Source: Pseudomonadota bacterium | Lineage (GTDB): Bacteria > Pseudomonadota > Gammaproteobacteria > Steroidobacterales > Steroidobacteraceae | DNA: 32,766 nt | NCBI GenBank assembly: GCA_021787615.1 | Contig: JAJYLP010000039.1 | Location: 1-32,766, forward strand | Direction: 5' to 3' | Part shown: in pieces, positions 7,180-15,916 of the stretch | Layout: every line of letters begins with the position of its first letter | Position numbering within the stretch: the first letter of the stretch is position 1 | The notes under the pieces: model-generated | What the model was told of the DNA's origin: nothing | Seen by the model: the letters and a program-made list of their open reading frames with translations, nothing else | Databases searched by the model: none | Position numbers and translations under genes: made by a program

Positions 7180-8192
7180 CGCATCGCGCTCTCGCCGCGC
7201 ACGAGCGCCTCGACCTCCCCGGCGGGGGCGACGCTGAAATCCGTTGCCACAGAATGCTTCAGACAGGCGCACGCGGCGGCGAACTCGACCGCGCGCTGCG
7301 CATCCATGCCGGTGAGCTCACCGTGCAGCATGCCCGCCGCGAACGCATCGCCGCTGCCGATCCGCTCGATGATGCCGCGCAACGCATGGGTCCGCGACCG
7401 GAACACCCCGTCCCGCGAGACGCCTACGGCCGCGAGTGCCTGATCGTCCGCCCCGGGCTCAAGGCGCAAAGTGGTCGCCACCAGACGCAGTTGCGTGAAG
7501 CGCGCAAGCGCTGCGCGAGCGGCCCGCGTGAATGCCTCCTCATCTGCGGGGTGCGGCGCGCCCTCACCCAACATCAGCGCGAGGTCGTGTCCGTTGGCAA
7601 ACAGCGTGTCCGCGTGCTCGGCGATGCCGCGCAGGACCGCTCCAGCCTGTGCGGCGCGCGCTTGCCAAAGCGATGCGCGATAATTGCAGTCGAAGGAAAT
7701 ACCCACCCCGCGGGCGCGCGCCGCGCACACGCCGGCGATCAGAGCGTCCGCCGCCGCCGCGCTCAGCGCAGCGGTAATGCCCGACACGTGCAGCCGGGCA
7801 CAGCCTTCGAGAAGCCTCTCCCAGGGCAGGGGCTCGGTCATCGCACGGCAGAATGCGGAATATTCGCGGTCGTACACCACGCGCGCCGGCCTCGACCCGG
7901 CGCCGCGCTCGAGAAAATACAGTCCCATCCGACCGGCGCCGGTGCGCACCCCCGCGGTGTCCACCCCGTGACGGCGCAGCTCGCCGGCACACAGCGCGCC
8001 GAGCGGATTGTCCGCAAGCACGGTAATCATGACGCTCGGGTGCCCGAGATGCGCCAGGGCGATGGCGACGTTGGCCTCCGCCCCGCCGACGAACAGGCGC
8101 AGATCCTGTGCCGTGCGCAGTATTTCTCCCGGCTCAGCCGCGAGCCGCAACAGCATCTCGCCAAAGCAGGCGATGCGATCAGTTCCGCTCAT
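7173..8192 (-). CDS. kdgK: 2-keto-3-deoxygluconate kinase (PfkB/ribokinase family)
   Basis: A 339-residue sugar kinase. It shows FGEMLLRLA at the N-terminus, LFVGGAEANVAIALAHLG (substrate-binding Gly-Gly), GRMGLYFLERGAGSRP and VVYDREYSAF, both typical of KDG kinases, FDCNYRASLW in mid-protein, and the PfkB signature GSGDAFAAG with the catalytic Asp near residue 287. KDG arises from hexuronate breakdown; with the CE15 esterase next door it likely serves 4-O-methylglucuronate or other uronate released from xylan. I placed the start at the ATG giving MSGTDRIACFGE; an in-frame ATG 17 codons upstream exists but adds residues the family lacks, and neither has a strong ribosome binding site. It follows the DoxX-like gene on the same strand by 113 nt. 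Confidence 0.85.
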   Translation of the reverse strand: MSGTDRIACFGEMLLRLAAEPGEILRTAQDLRLFVGGAEANVAIALAHLGHPSVMITVLADNPLGALCAGELRRHGVDTAGVRTGAGRMGLYFLERGAGSRPARVVYDREYSAFCRAMTEPLPWERLLEGCARLHVSGITAALSAAAADALIAGVCAARARGVGISFDCNYRASLWQARAAQAGAVLRGIAEHADTLFANGHDLALMLGEGAPHPADEEAFTRAARAALARFTQLRLVATTLRLEPGADDQALAAVGVSRDGVFRSRTHALRGIIERIGSGDAFAAGMLHGELTGMDAQRAVEFAAACACLKHSVATDFSVAPAGEVEALVRGESAMRR

Positions 8193-8305
8193 GCTCGCGC
8201 GCCGTTGTGCATCGCAGTCTCTCGGACAAATTGACTCCCACATCGAGCGTATCCGGCGTACCGCTGCGCGTCAAAGCCATCGGCGCGCTCAGGCGCGGCG
8301 ACCGC

Positions 8306-9133
8306 TCAACGGCTGCCCTCGGGACCGGCGTGAACTCCTCTGAGAGGGCGTGAGGGCCCTGCCAACCACGGAGCGCCGTGGTACGAGGCGGCAACCAGCC
8401 ACCCCGCGCCCGTCAGCGCCGAGGACACCATCAGTCCCGTCCAGTTCACGCGGTTGTCGGGCGCTTGGAGCACGAAGCTCACCCAGCACAGTAGCGTCAG
8501 CGCGCTCATCATCCCTGCCGCCAGGCAGGTGGCGAGCCGCGCGGCGATGCGGCAAAGGACAGCGAGCCCCACGGCGATGAAGCCGCAGCCGACCAGGTAG
8601 CCCCAGCCCATCCAGTGCGGGATCCACACCGGCGGGAAATCCGCGTTGGCGCGCAGATAAGCGAGATTGTCGAGACTCATCAGGAAGGCGGCCACCGCGA
8701 ACAGAACACGCCCCGCGCGCACGCCGGCATCGCCGCGAAGCCACGGTGCCCAGCCCGGCTCGGCGGTCATTGGAGCCGCCGCATACAGCAGGAGGGCGCC
8801 GACGATGAGGGCGGCATTCTCGCCAAATCCCGACCAGTGATCGGCAACACCCGGTGAGGCGGCGACGATGGGCCCGTGCAGCAGCACGAACCACAGCGCA
8901 AAGTACGCGCCGAGCGCAAGCGCCGAGCGCCCCTGCAGGCGCCGCCAGAGCAGCCCGGCGCCGAGCCCCACCATGAGCACGCCGTTGGCGTAAGCCAGGA
9001 TCAGCCTCGCCGGCAGGTCCTTCGGCACCGGCTGCCAGACCGAAGCGAAATGCCCCGTCGCAAGCGAGATGACGCCCAGACCGATGACGGCCAGCGAAAA
9101 GATCGTCTGACCGGCGTTATTTGCGATACGCAT
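8306..9133 (-). CDS. DoxX-like integral membrane protein with two similar halves
   Basis: 275 residues, about eight hydrophobic segments. The two halves look related: IFSLAVIGLGVISLATG, a P-rich loop and ILAYANGVLMVGLGAGLL in the first; VLFAVAAFLMSLDNLAYL, FPPVWIPHWMGWGYLVGC and FIAVGLAVL in the second. This pattern recalls DoxX/DoxD-like four-helix proteins in tandem, but I do not recognise a specific function. The ATG has a GA-rich ribosome binding site (GAGGGGGG). It lies between the cupin-like gene and kdgK on the same strand, 174 nt after the former. It may belong to the receptor operon or have its own promoter. No catalytic motif is visible. Confidence 0.72.
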   Translation of the reverse strand: MRIANNAGQTIFSLAVIGLGVISLATGHFASVWQPVPKDLPARLILAYANGVLMVGLGAGLLWRRLQGRSALALGAYFALWFVLLHGPIVAASPGVADHWSGFGENAALIVGALLLYAAAPMTAEPGWAPWLRGDAGVRAGRVLFAVAAFLMSLDNLAYLRANADFPPVWIPHWMGWGYLVGCGFIAVGLAVLCRIAARLATCLAAGMMSALTLLCWVSFVLQAPDNRVNWTGLMVSSALTGAGWLVAASYHGAPWLAGPSRPLRGVHAGPEGSR

Positions 9134-9212
9134 CGGCCCCCCTCAGGTTCAACGGTTCAGTGCGCCAGTGCGTCTCCACCATGCCGCACGCCTGCGACGG
9201 GAGCCGACGGAT

Positions 9213-9235
9213 TGCCTCGCGCGGGACCCGAGGCA
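9213..9235. other. Hairpin in the 9134-9307 gap
   Basis: The 174-nt gap between the cupin-like gene and the DoxX-like gene contains one perfect 7-bp inverted repeat, TGCCTCG (9213-9219) and CGAGGCA (9229-9235), with a 9-nt loop. No U-tract follows on the - strand, so it could be an attenuating or mRNA-processing hairpin between operon segments rather than a terminator. I see no gene in the gap. Confidence 0.35.
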
Positions 9236-9307
9236 GGCTTTGTTCGGCCACCGCCGTCCCTCAGCTCCGCGCTGCCCGATCGCACAGGCGAGCGAGCGCC
9301 GTCCCGA

Positions 9308-10327
9308 TCAGCCACCCCGCATCAGGCGCATGATTCGTGCGCGGATGTATCCATAGTTGTTCGGCTTCAGCGGACCCAGCAGCCCATGCTGTTGCGGCGG
9401 CAGGTGCGCCAGCGGATGGCCCTGGGTGCGAAACACGAAGTGATCGAAAAACGCCTTCCACGCCTGCCGCTCCGCGGGCGGCCGCTCGGCAATGGTGATC
9501 ATGGCGAACAGCAGACTGGTGTAGGGCGCGTCGGGGCCTGCGCTGAATGCATCCCACCAGTGGTTGATCATCGCGTTGAACGGCGCAAGCGACTCGACCT
9601 GATGCCACCAGAGCTTCGGCAGGTACAGCGCATCGCCCGGCTCGAGCTCGGCCACCAGCGCCTGATCGCGGATCGGCTCGAACAGCGGGAAGCGCTCCGC
9701 GCTCGGCTCGTCGGCCGAGGCCGCCAGACTCACCGGCGGACCCGCCATGGTGTGGTCGATGGGTCCGACATAGAGCCTTCCGATCAGCTCCGGCGCATAG
9801 AGAGTGAAGCGGCGCCTCCCGGCGATGACGCAGGCAAGGTTGTCGAAGGTGTCGTAGTGGCTCGAGACGTTGGAGGGATGTCCGAACCAGAGCCGCGCAC
9901 CGGCGCTCGCCGGCAGCAGCGGCATGGGATTGGCGCCGGCGAAGCCCGGCATGCACTGCACCACCGGCACCGAGCCGACGTAGAGTGTCTCGGCCTGCGG
10001 CCGCTCGAGGCGCTCGAGCATCAGCTCGAGCGCCTCGAGAAACTTCAGCTGCCGCCGCTCGAAGTTGAATGCCTTCAGGTCCGGCGTGTAATAGTACTTG
10101 CCGGCAATGGCCGGATCGCCGGCAAACGCCTCGACGCTCAGACCCGTGTCGAACGTAGCGAAATACTGCTGCAGTTCCCGCGGCGAGCGACGCCCTGCCT
10201 GCACGGCGGGCCACTCGGCGGTGAGTCCGCGCAGCACGACGGGACGGCAGGCCTCGAGGATCTCGCTGCGGAACTGCTCCGGTCCCGCCAGATCGCGGCC
10301 GGCGATCTCGGTTGGGGATTGAGCCAT
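9308..10327 (-). CDS. Cupin-like (JmjC/cupin_8) domain protein, putative Fe(II)/2-oxoglutarate dioxygenase
   Basis: 339 residues, no signal peptide. The N-terminal part (RPVVLRGLTAEWPAV) is typical of cupin_8 hydroxylases. The metal site reads His157-x-Asp159 in SSHYDTFDN, followed by the CVIAGRRRFTLYAPE strand, with the third ligand His242 in LYLPKLWWHQV. The family resembles factor-inhibiting-HIF and peptidyl or tRNA hydroxylases; the substrate here is unknown. It lies 32 nt after the sapC-like gene and belongs to the recurrent receptor-halogenase-SapC-cupin gene set seen in Xanthomonadales and Caulobacterales glycan loci. Because the HxD...H facial triad is intact, an active oxygenase is more likely than a structural cupin, but this is inference. 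Confidence 0.83.
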   Translation of the reverse strand: MAQSPTEIAGRDLAGPEQFRSEILEACRPVVLRGLTAEWPAVQAGRRSPRELQQYFATFDTGLSVEAFAGDPAIAGKYYYTPDLKAFNFERRQLKFLEALELMLERLERPQAETLYVGSVPVVQCMPGFAGANPMPLLPASAGARLWFGHPSNVSSHYDTFDNLACVIAGRRRFTLYAPELIGRLYVGPIDHTMAGPPVSLAASADEPSAERFPLFEPIRDQALVAELEPGDALYLPKLWWHQVESLAPFNAMINHWWDAFSAGPDAPYTSLLFAMITIAERPPAERQAWKAFFDHFVFRTQGHPLAHLPPQQHGLLGPLKPNNYGYIRARIMRLMRGG

Positions 10328-10359
10328 GGGCGATTCCGGGGCGTCGGCGCCGCCGGCTC

Positions 10360-11097
10360 TCAGCTCGCCTTCAGGTCGGGCGTGACCGCCAGACTCTCGG
10401 TCATCTGGAGCAGTCGTGCATTCTTCGTCCGGGCCATCACGCGCACCTGTTTGAGCGAGGCGATCATGAGATGAATGAGCGCCAGGTAGCCCCGGCGGAA
10501 CAGCTCGAGTGCCATCGCATCCGGAATCCGCAAGAGCACTTCCTGGTTGACGGTGTAGAGTCCCTCGCAGTGACGCAGCGTGCCGTCCTCGAACTCCACC
10601 TCGATGTCGATCGGCTCGATCAGATTGAGCTCGAGAAGCCGGGCGATGAAGATCCGGGTCCGCTCGATGCCCGGCTGCAGGTCCTGGAACGCCCAGATGA
10701 CGCTCTGCAGGTAACGGCTCGGCTGGCCATGTTCCGTGAACAGCGGCTTGCCCCCTTCGGCCTCGACCCGTGGGTGATCGAGATCGATCGCAAGCTCCGG
10801 CCCGTGGGCGTAGAACGGGGCGCGCTGCAGGCTGAGCGGGCGATAGAACTCCGGGTCTGCCCGCCAGTCCTGGAGAAACTGATTCTCGCCCTCGATGAAT
10901 CCCAGCATCGCGCCGCAGAAGAACTGCCCCGTCGCCTGCTGCTTGCCGAAGAGGATCGGATAATGCACCACCAGGTGCGGGAACTCGTTGACGATGACCT
11001 GCACGAAGTGCTGGTTGTCACCGTACTCGGCCGACGGCCGGCCGTCGACCTTCAGGTTGCGGTGCTTCTCATTGTTGAGCGGGACGATCTGGGTCAT
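10360..11097 (-). CDS. SapC family protein
   Basis: 245 residues, soluble, no signal peptide. It matches the SapC family (named after a Campylobacter S-layer gene) by its N-terminus (IVPLNNEKHRNLKV), the central FFCGAMLGFIEGENQFL, the GLYTVNQEVL segment and the C-terminal GYLALIHLMIASLKQV. The real function of this family in glycan loci is unknown. It sits 18 nt after the halogenase gene and 32 nt before the cupin-like gene, so all three are almost certainly co-transcribed with the TonB receptor. Nothing ties it to S-layer secretion here; a role together with the halogenase or cupin protein is the more natural guess. Confidence 0.86.
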   Translation of the reverse strand: MTQIVPLNNEKHRNLKVDGRPSAEYGDNQHFVQVIVNEFPHLVVHYPILFGKQQATGQFFCGAMLGFIEGENQFLQDWRADPEFYRPLSLQRAPFYAHGPELAIDLDHPRVEAEGGKPLFTEHGQPSRYLQSVIWAFQDLQPGIERTRIFIARLLELNLIEPIDIEVEFEDGTLRHCEGLYTVNQEVLLRIPDAMALELFRRGYLALIHLMIASLKQVRVMARTKNARLLQMTESLAVTPDLKAS

Positions 11098-11115
11098 GGC
11101 AGGGCGCGCTCAAGC

Positions 11116-12663
11116 TCACACGGGCTGCAGTCCGAATTGGTAAATCTTGTTCAACAGCTCGCGGTTGCGGGGCAGCCGCGTGCTCAGCTCGCCGGTGATC
11201 CGCTCATTCTCGCTCACGAACCGGGCGGCCGTCGCCGCCGTGTCCACCGTATCCTCGGGCATGACTTCGGTCCGGAATCCCATGCCGTAGAGCACGTACT
11301 GGTAGCTCGCTGCGGGGAACACCTCCTCGAGGCGGTCCAGCTCGTCGAAGAACCACGGCGACTGATACTTCCACAGAGTCAGCAGATCCTTCAAGCGATC
11401 GGGGACGGTAGCAGGATCCACATTGTCGCGCCAGAACGCCGTGTCCGTGCGTTGCGTCAGCACGTAGTGGAGCTTCAGGAAATCGATGATCCGGCCCCAG
11501 CGGTACATCGTGACGTCGTTGAAGCGGCGCGCGACGATGTCCATCACTTCCCGGCAGGCTGGCATCTGCTCCGCCAGGAGCTTCGCCGAAAGCTCAACCA
11601 GGACAATCGCGGAGGACTCGAGCGGTTCGAGAAAGCCCCCTGCGAGCCCCATCGCGACGCAATTGCGCTTCCAGAAGGTCTCCCGGTGCCCGGCGCGGAT
11701 TGGGATCTTGCGCACCGGCAGGTCCTTGTGCTGCGGCCCGATGTAGCGCAGCAGAGTCGCGCGCGCCGCCTCCTCGCTGCTGTGCCGGCTCGAATAGACA
11801 TAGCCCACGCCGCGGCGCGTGGGCAGGCAGATGTCCCACGTCCATCCCGCCTCGTGAGCGGTCGCAATGGTGTGCGAGGCCATCGGCGCATCGGGTGTCG
11901 CGAACGGCACCTGCACCGCGAGCGCCGTATCGCAGAGCAGCACGTCGCTGCAGTCCTTGAAGCCGACGCCGAGCGTCTTGCCGAGCAGCAGCGCGGAGAA
12001 GCCGCTGCAGTCGATGAACAGATCGCCGTGAATCTCACCGACCTGCCGGGTGAGCAGGCTCTCGATATCCCCGTTCTCGCGCTGATGCACACTGACAACG
12101 TCCGCGAGCACATGGCGCACGCCGAGCTTCTCCGTGCAGTGCTGCGCGAGGAACGGCCCGAACTTGCCCGCATCGAGATGGTAGGCGTAGTTTGCGAGTG
12201 CCCGGTATTCCCCGTGGGTGATGGTCTTCGGCGCGAGCCCCGCATCGCACAGCCGCCCCTGCGGGCTCACGAAATCGCAGAAGCTCGTGCCGCTGCCCTC
12301 GCGCAGCCAGTGCGGCACGAGGTTCACCTGCGAGAACCCCTGCGGAAGCATCAGCGGGTGGTAATACGAGTCCCCCGCCGCTCCCGTGGTCCAGCCGATG
12401 AACTGCCCTCCCTGCTTGAAGGCCGCATCACACTCCCGAAAGAGCGCCGTCTCCGACACACCCATCCGCTCCAGGGACGAGCGCATCGTCGGCCACGTGC
12501 CTTCCCCTACGCCGATCGCGCGGATGTCCGGCGACTCGATCAGCGTGACCGAGAAGCCGCCCGCCTTCATCCGAGCTTGATGGCGGGCGGCGATGGTACC
12601 TGCGGTGAGCCACCCGGCGGTTCCTCCGCCGACGATGACGACCGCCTTGACGGGTCTTATCAC
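11116..12663 (-). CDS. Flavin-dependent tryptophan halogenase-like protein (receptor-linked)
   Basis: 515 residues from a GTG start that lies one base after the receptor stop (TGA-T-GTG), suggesting coupled translation. The FAD-binding VIVGGGTAGW is at ~9-18. GVGEGTWP is followed by CDAAFKQGGQF with Lys83 at the position of the essential halogenase lysine. The signature tryptophans appear as WTWDIC (274-279), so the usual WxWxIP has Cys for Pro. GGFLEPLESSAIVL carries the conserved Glu. The machinery for FAD-based hypohalous acid chemistry thus appears kept, but the substrate pocket is unassigned. Related Xanthomonas proteins are known to halogenate free indoles, preferring bromide. Its position in a TonB receptor operon of a xylan locus argues for a role in sensing or processing imported molecules. 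An in-frame start 14 codons upstream would lie inside the receptor gene. Confidence 0.88.
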   Translation of the reverse strand: MIRPVKAVVIVGGGTAGWLTAGTIAARHQARMKAGGFSVTLIESPDIRAIGVGEGTWPTMRSSLERMGVSETALFRECDAAFKQGGQFIGWTTGAAGDSYYHPLMLPQGFSQVNLVPHWLREGSGTSFCDFVSPQGRLCDAGLAPKTITHGEYRALANYAYHLDAGKFGPFLAQHCTEKLGVRHVLADVVSVHQRENGDIESLLTRQVGEIHGDLFIDCSGFSALLLGKTLGVGFKDCSDVLLCDTALAVQVPFATPDAPMASHTIATAHEAGWTWDICLPTRRGVGYVYSSRHSSEEAARATLLRYIGPQHKDLPVRKIPIRAGHRETFWKRNCVAMGLAGGFLEPLESSAIVLVELSAKLLAEQMPACREVMDIVARRFNDVTMYRWGRIIDFLKLHYVLTQRTDTAFWRDNVDPATVPDRLKDLLTLWKYQSPWFFDELDRLEEVFPAASYQYVLYGMGFRTEVMPEDTVDTAATAARFVSENERITGELSTRLPRNRELLNKIYQFGLQPV

Positions 12664-12664
12664 A

Positions 12665-15600
12665 TCAGAACCGGGCTCGCACTCCAAAGGAGAGCGTAGG
12701 TCCATACTCGACCAAGTTCAAGGTCTGATTCGGGAACCGTCCGTACGTATGGTAGATCGAGTTCAGAATGTTGTTGGCATCGAAGTACACGTTCAGGTAC
12801 TTGTCGACCTGGTAGTTGGTGGCGAAATCGAGCTGCGTGAACGGCGCCTGATACACCGGCTCGTTGCCGAAGGCGCCGCCACCCTGCTCCTGACCCGTCA
12901 GGAGCAGCAGCTTGGCCTGCCAGTTCACCGTCACTCTCGCCTGCCACTTGCCCCTCTGGTAAAACACGGTGCCGTTTGCCGAGCTGCCGATGCCCGTCAG
13001 CGCGAACTGGTTGGAGTCCAGACTGTAGTTGTTGAAGTTCGCGTTGCTGTGCATCCATGTGCCGTTGATCATCACGCCGAAGTCATACGGCAACATCTGC
13101 TGCCAGGTGCCCGAAACCCCCGTGACATCCGCCGACAGCTTGTTCGTGAAGGTGGTCTCCGCGAACACCATCGGCTTGCCGCAGCCCGGGTCATTGAACA
13201 CCACCGCGCCGCTGCTGTTGACGTACTGGCACGGAGCCGGATCGTTGATCGGCAGCGTCACGTTCGCCACGCTCGATGTCGGGAAGTTCGACACCTGCTT
13301 GTAGAACGGATGTAGCTCCGCGTAGTCGCCGCGGGCGTAGAACCAGTTCACCCGCAGATCGAAGTTGTTCGAGAGGTATGGCAGCAGTCCCGGATTGTTT
13401 CCGGTCGCGGTGAGCGCGTTGACGCGCCCGCCGTAGCTCGTGTTCGGAATCAGCTGGAAGTTCGGCGGCGCCGACTCCGTCCGCGAGAAATCAAATGCCG
13501 TCTCGAAGTCCCGCGTGGGCCAGAGCGCCAGGTCCAGGGCCGGCAGGAAGTAGCCGTAGGACTCGGTGGTCTGGGTCCAGACGGGCTTACCGAGCGCGAA
13601 GCTATACGCGGTGGGATCGCCGGAGCCCAGCCAGGACACACCCGTCACCGCCGCGTTCAGGCCCGCGATGGTCTCGTCCGTCTTCTGGTAGCGCAGACCG
13701 AGGCGGGTCATCAGCTTCATGCCGCCGACGCGGAAATTGTGGCTCACCTGCACGAACGGCGCGTAATTCATGCGCGAGACGTGCTGCACGCTGCCCGGGT
13801 TCAGCGCTTCCGGCGGAATGTAGCCGCCCGTGTACGGCGCATAGCCGTTCTTGACGGCGGTCGCGTTCTGGCTCGGGTCCCACGGCTGATTGATCAGGTA
13901 ATTGAGCACCGTATACGGGTTGTACATCACCAGGCTCGCCGGCAGATTGCCGCCGCCGCTGTAGCCGGGCATCCAGGTACCGAGGTTCACGGCCGTGAAC
14001 ATCGACGCGGGCAGCGCGACGCCGTTGCCGTTGAGGTTGTTCGAGGCCGGGCCGTAGCCCGCCCAGAGCTCCCAGAAGTTGTTGGTGAAGGTATCCATCT
14101 CCTTGGTGTTCCAGTCGTCGTCGAGGAACTGCGCGCCGAACTGCACCTTGGTGGCGTCACCCGGGTTCCAGGTGGCGGAGATCTTCGCTTCGTTGATCTG
14201 GTCCGAATTCTGCTGGGTCTGCAGCGGCAGCACGTGCGAGCCGATGATGAACGGATTCAGTCCGTTGTAGTTCGACGATGCGACAGCGCTCGATCCGGAC
14301 GCAACGGCGTTCGGTCCGTAAGCGCTCCAGTACGGCAGCACATTGCCGCTCGCATTCAACACCAGGCCGCCGGTGTAGTTGTTCGCGTTGTTGCCGAAAC
14401 CCGTGTCGACGTCGATATCGGAGTACGTGCCGTTCGGGTTCAGCCGCGACTTGGACTGATCGGCGTCGACGCTCAGGGTCCAGTCCTCGTTTACGTTCCA
14501 CAGTACGTTCAAACCGTACGTGTTCGTGACGATGTACTGGTCCGCGACGAACGCATTGAAGTCGGTCGGGCCGGTGTAGTTGAAATTGGAGATCGAGCCG
14601 TTGCCGTCGAGCGTCGCATTGGGGAAACCGCCGAACCAGGTGCTGCGCTGCCAGCGCTCATCGTGCTGATCCCACGAGGAATAGTTGTCATCGAGCGTCA
14701 CCATCAACGCGCTGCTCGGATGCCACTGCAGCACGGCGCGCCCGTCCTTGCTGCGCGTATCGACGCGCTCGAGATACATGGCCATGTCCTGCGGATACCA
14801 CACCGGCACCCGCGCATCGCCGGTGGCGCCGGCTCCGACGCTCGCGCAGCCGGTGCTGCCGAAGGCGGTGTTGAAGTTGGCCGCGAGATTGGAGCAGGCG
14901 AATCCCCCGGCGGCGATGCCCTTCCAGCCCACGACGTCCTGATGATGCGTCAGCGTGTGGTGATCCTGGTAGTCCCCGTCGATGAGGATGCCGAACTTGT
15001 TATCATCGAACGTGTCGCTGAACAGAGCGCCGACCGCCGGCCGCATGCCGCCATCCATCGGGTAATCGCTCTCCCCGACGTTCACCCCGCCGTGCATGCC
15101 GGGATTCATGAACGGGGTCAGCATCTTGATGTTGACCACCGAGCCGATGTTGCCCGAGGAGAGGGCCATGTCCGGGGTCTTCAGGGTGTCGATTTCCCCG
15201 ACGTACATGGCACCGACGGACGCGACATTGAAGGTCTGTCCGTTGCCGGAGGCGATCTGCCGGCCGTCCATCAGCACCGTATTGAATGATCCGCCGAAGC
15301 CGTTGACGTTGAAGCCCTCGGGCAGGCCCGTGGCGGTCGGCGCCCCGAAAGAGCTCGAGTAGACGAGCGAGCCGCGGTTGATCGTGACGCCCGGCAAGTG
15401 CGCGAGCGCGCCGCCGATCGAGGAGTCGGGGAACTGGCCGATCGTCTCGGCGGAGATCGCATCGACCACCCCGATCGACTCGCGCTTGATCTCCAATGAT
15501 CGCTGCAGGGAGCCGCGGATGCCGGTAACGATGATCGGCTGCAGCTGCGTGGCGGATTCCGCCGCCGACTTGCCGATGCTGATGCTGTTGTTCCCGTTCG

Positions 15601-15916
15601 CGCCGTTGGTGAGCGCAGCGTTGTTCTGCGCGTAGAGTTCCGCGCCGGTGCGCGAGAACAGGCCCGTCGAGGCCAGCCGCTTCGCCTTGAAGCCGCGCCG
15701 CTTGATCTTGCCCGTCGCGCCGGGCACGGCCGGTTGATCCGCACCTTTCCTCGGGGCGCTCTGCGCGTGCGCGACGCCACCTGCGGCCAGGGTCAACGAC
15801 CCCAGCGCCAGCCCCGAGAAACCGAATTTCGCGTAGGCCGAACGGCCCAGCACATCGAGTCCCGCATTCCTCTTGAACGCGTGCGTCGATGCGTTACGCA
15901 GTGTCTTCCGACTCAT
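12665..15916 (-). CDS. TonB-dependent receptor (Xanthomonas/Caulobacter type), probable xylo-oligosaccharide importer
   Basis: 1083 residues. A long signal sequence ends near GVAHA/QS (51). An unusual ~73-residue basic and Asn/Ala-rich stretch follows before the TonB-box-like LQPIIVTG (125-132). The plug begins with IRGSLQRSLEIKRESIGVVD and continues with ISAETIGQFPDSSIGGALAHLPGV and NVNGFGG...VLMDGRQIASG. The rest is a large beta-barrel rich in Asn, Trp and Tyr, ending in VRARF with the C-terminal Phe of outer-membrane proteins. Such receptors bring oligosaccharides or other large ligands into the periplasm using TonB energy. Xylan-derived ligands are inferred from context and the shared operator. 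It heads an operon with a halogenase, SapC and cupin genes. The ATG is preceded by GAGGGGG. The leader is ~120 nt if transcription starts at the operator-linked promoter. Confidence 0.93.
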   Translation of the reverse strand: MSRKTLRNASTHAFKRNAGLDVLGRSAYAKFGFSGLALGSLTLAAGGVAHAQSAPRKGADQPAVPGATGKIKRRGFKAKRLASTGLFSRTGAELYAQNNAALTNGANGNNSISIGKSAAESATQLQPIIVTGIRGSLQRSLEIKRESIGVVDAISAETIGQFPDSSIGGALAHLPGVTINRGSLVYSSSFGAPTATGLPEGFNVNGFGGSFNTVLMDGRQIASGNGQTFNVASVGAMYVGEIDTLKTPDMALSSGNIGSVVNIKMLTPFMNPGMHGGVNVGESDYPMDGGMRPAVGALFSDTFDDNKFGILIDGDYQDHHTLTHHQDVVGWKGIAAGGFACSNLAANFNTAFGSTGCASVGAGATGDARVPVWYPQDMAMYLERVDTRSKDGRAVLQWHPSSALMVTLDDNYSSWDQHDERWQRSTWFGGFPNATLDGNGSISNFNYTGPTDFNAFVADQYIVTNTYGLNVLWNVNEDWTLSVDADQSKSRLNPNGTYSDIDVDTGFGNNANNYTGGLVLNASGNVLPYWSAYGPNAVASGSSAVASSNYNGLNPFIIGSHVLPLQTQQNSDQINEAKISATWNPGDATKVQFGAQFLDDDWNTKEMDTFTNNFWELWAGYGPASNNLNGNGVALPASMFTAVNLGTWMPGYSGGGNLPASLVMYNPYTVLNYLINQPWDPSQNATAVKNGYAPYTGGYIPPEALNPGSVQHVSRMNYAPFVQVSHNFRVGGMKLMTRLGLRYQKTDETIAGLNAAVTGVSWLGSGDPTAYSFALGKPVWTQTTESYGYFLPALDLALWPTRDFETAFDFSRTESAPPNFQLIPNTSYGGRVNALTATGNNPGLLPYLSNNFDLRVNWFYARGDYAELHPFYKQVSNFPTSSVANVTLPINDPAPCQYVNSSGAVVFNDPGCGKPMVFAETTFTNKLSADVTGVSGTWQQMLPYDFGVMINGTWMHSNANFNNYSLDSNQFALTGIGSSANGTVFYQRGKWQARVTVNWQAKLLLLTGQEQGGGAFGNEPVYQAPFTQLDFATNYQVDKYLNVYFDANNILNSIYHTYGRFPNQTLNLVEYGPTLSFGVRARF

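Noticed and set aside
10360-11097. Reading the SapC-family gene as S-layer protein secretion
   Set aside because: The name comes from a different organism; no S-layer or ABC secretion genes are nearby and the protein has no signal or membrane segment.
10312-12699. 795-codon open frame on the + strand opposite the SapC and halogenase genes
   Set aside because: Antisense shadow of two genes with clear family motifs; no ribosome binding site and no recognisable domain.
13739-15289. 516-codon open frame opposite the TonB receptor
   Set aside because: Antisense to a gene with clear plug and barrel sequence; Val/His/Arg-rich product without domains.
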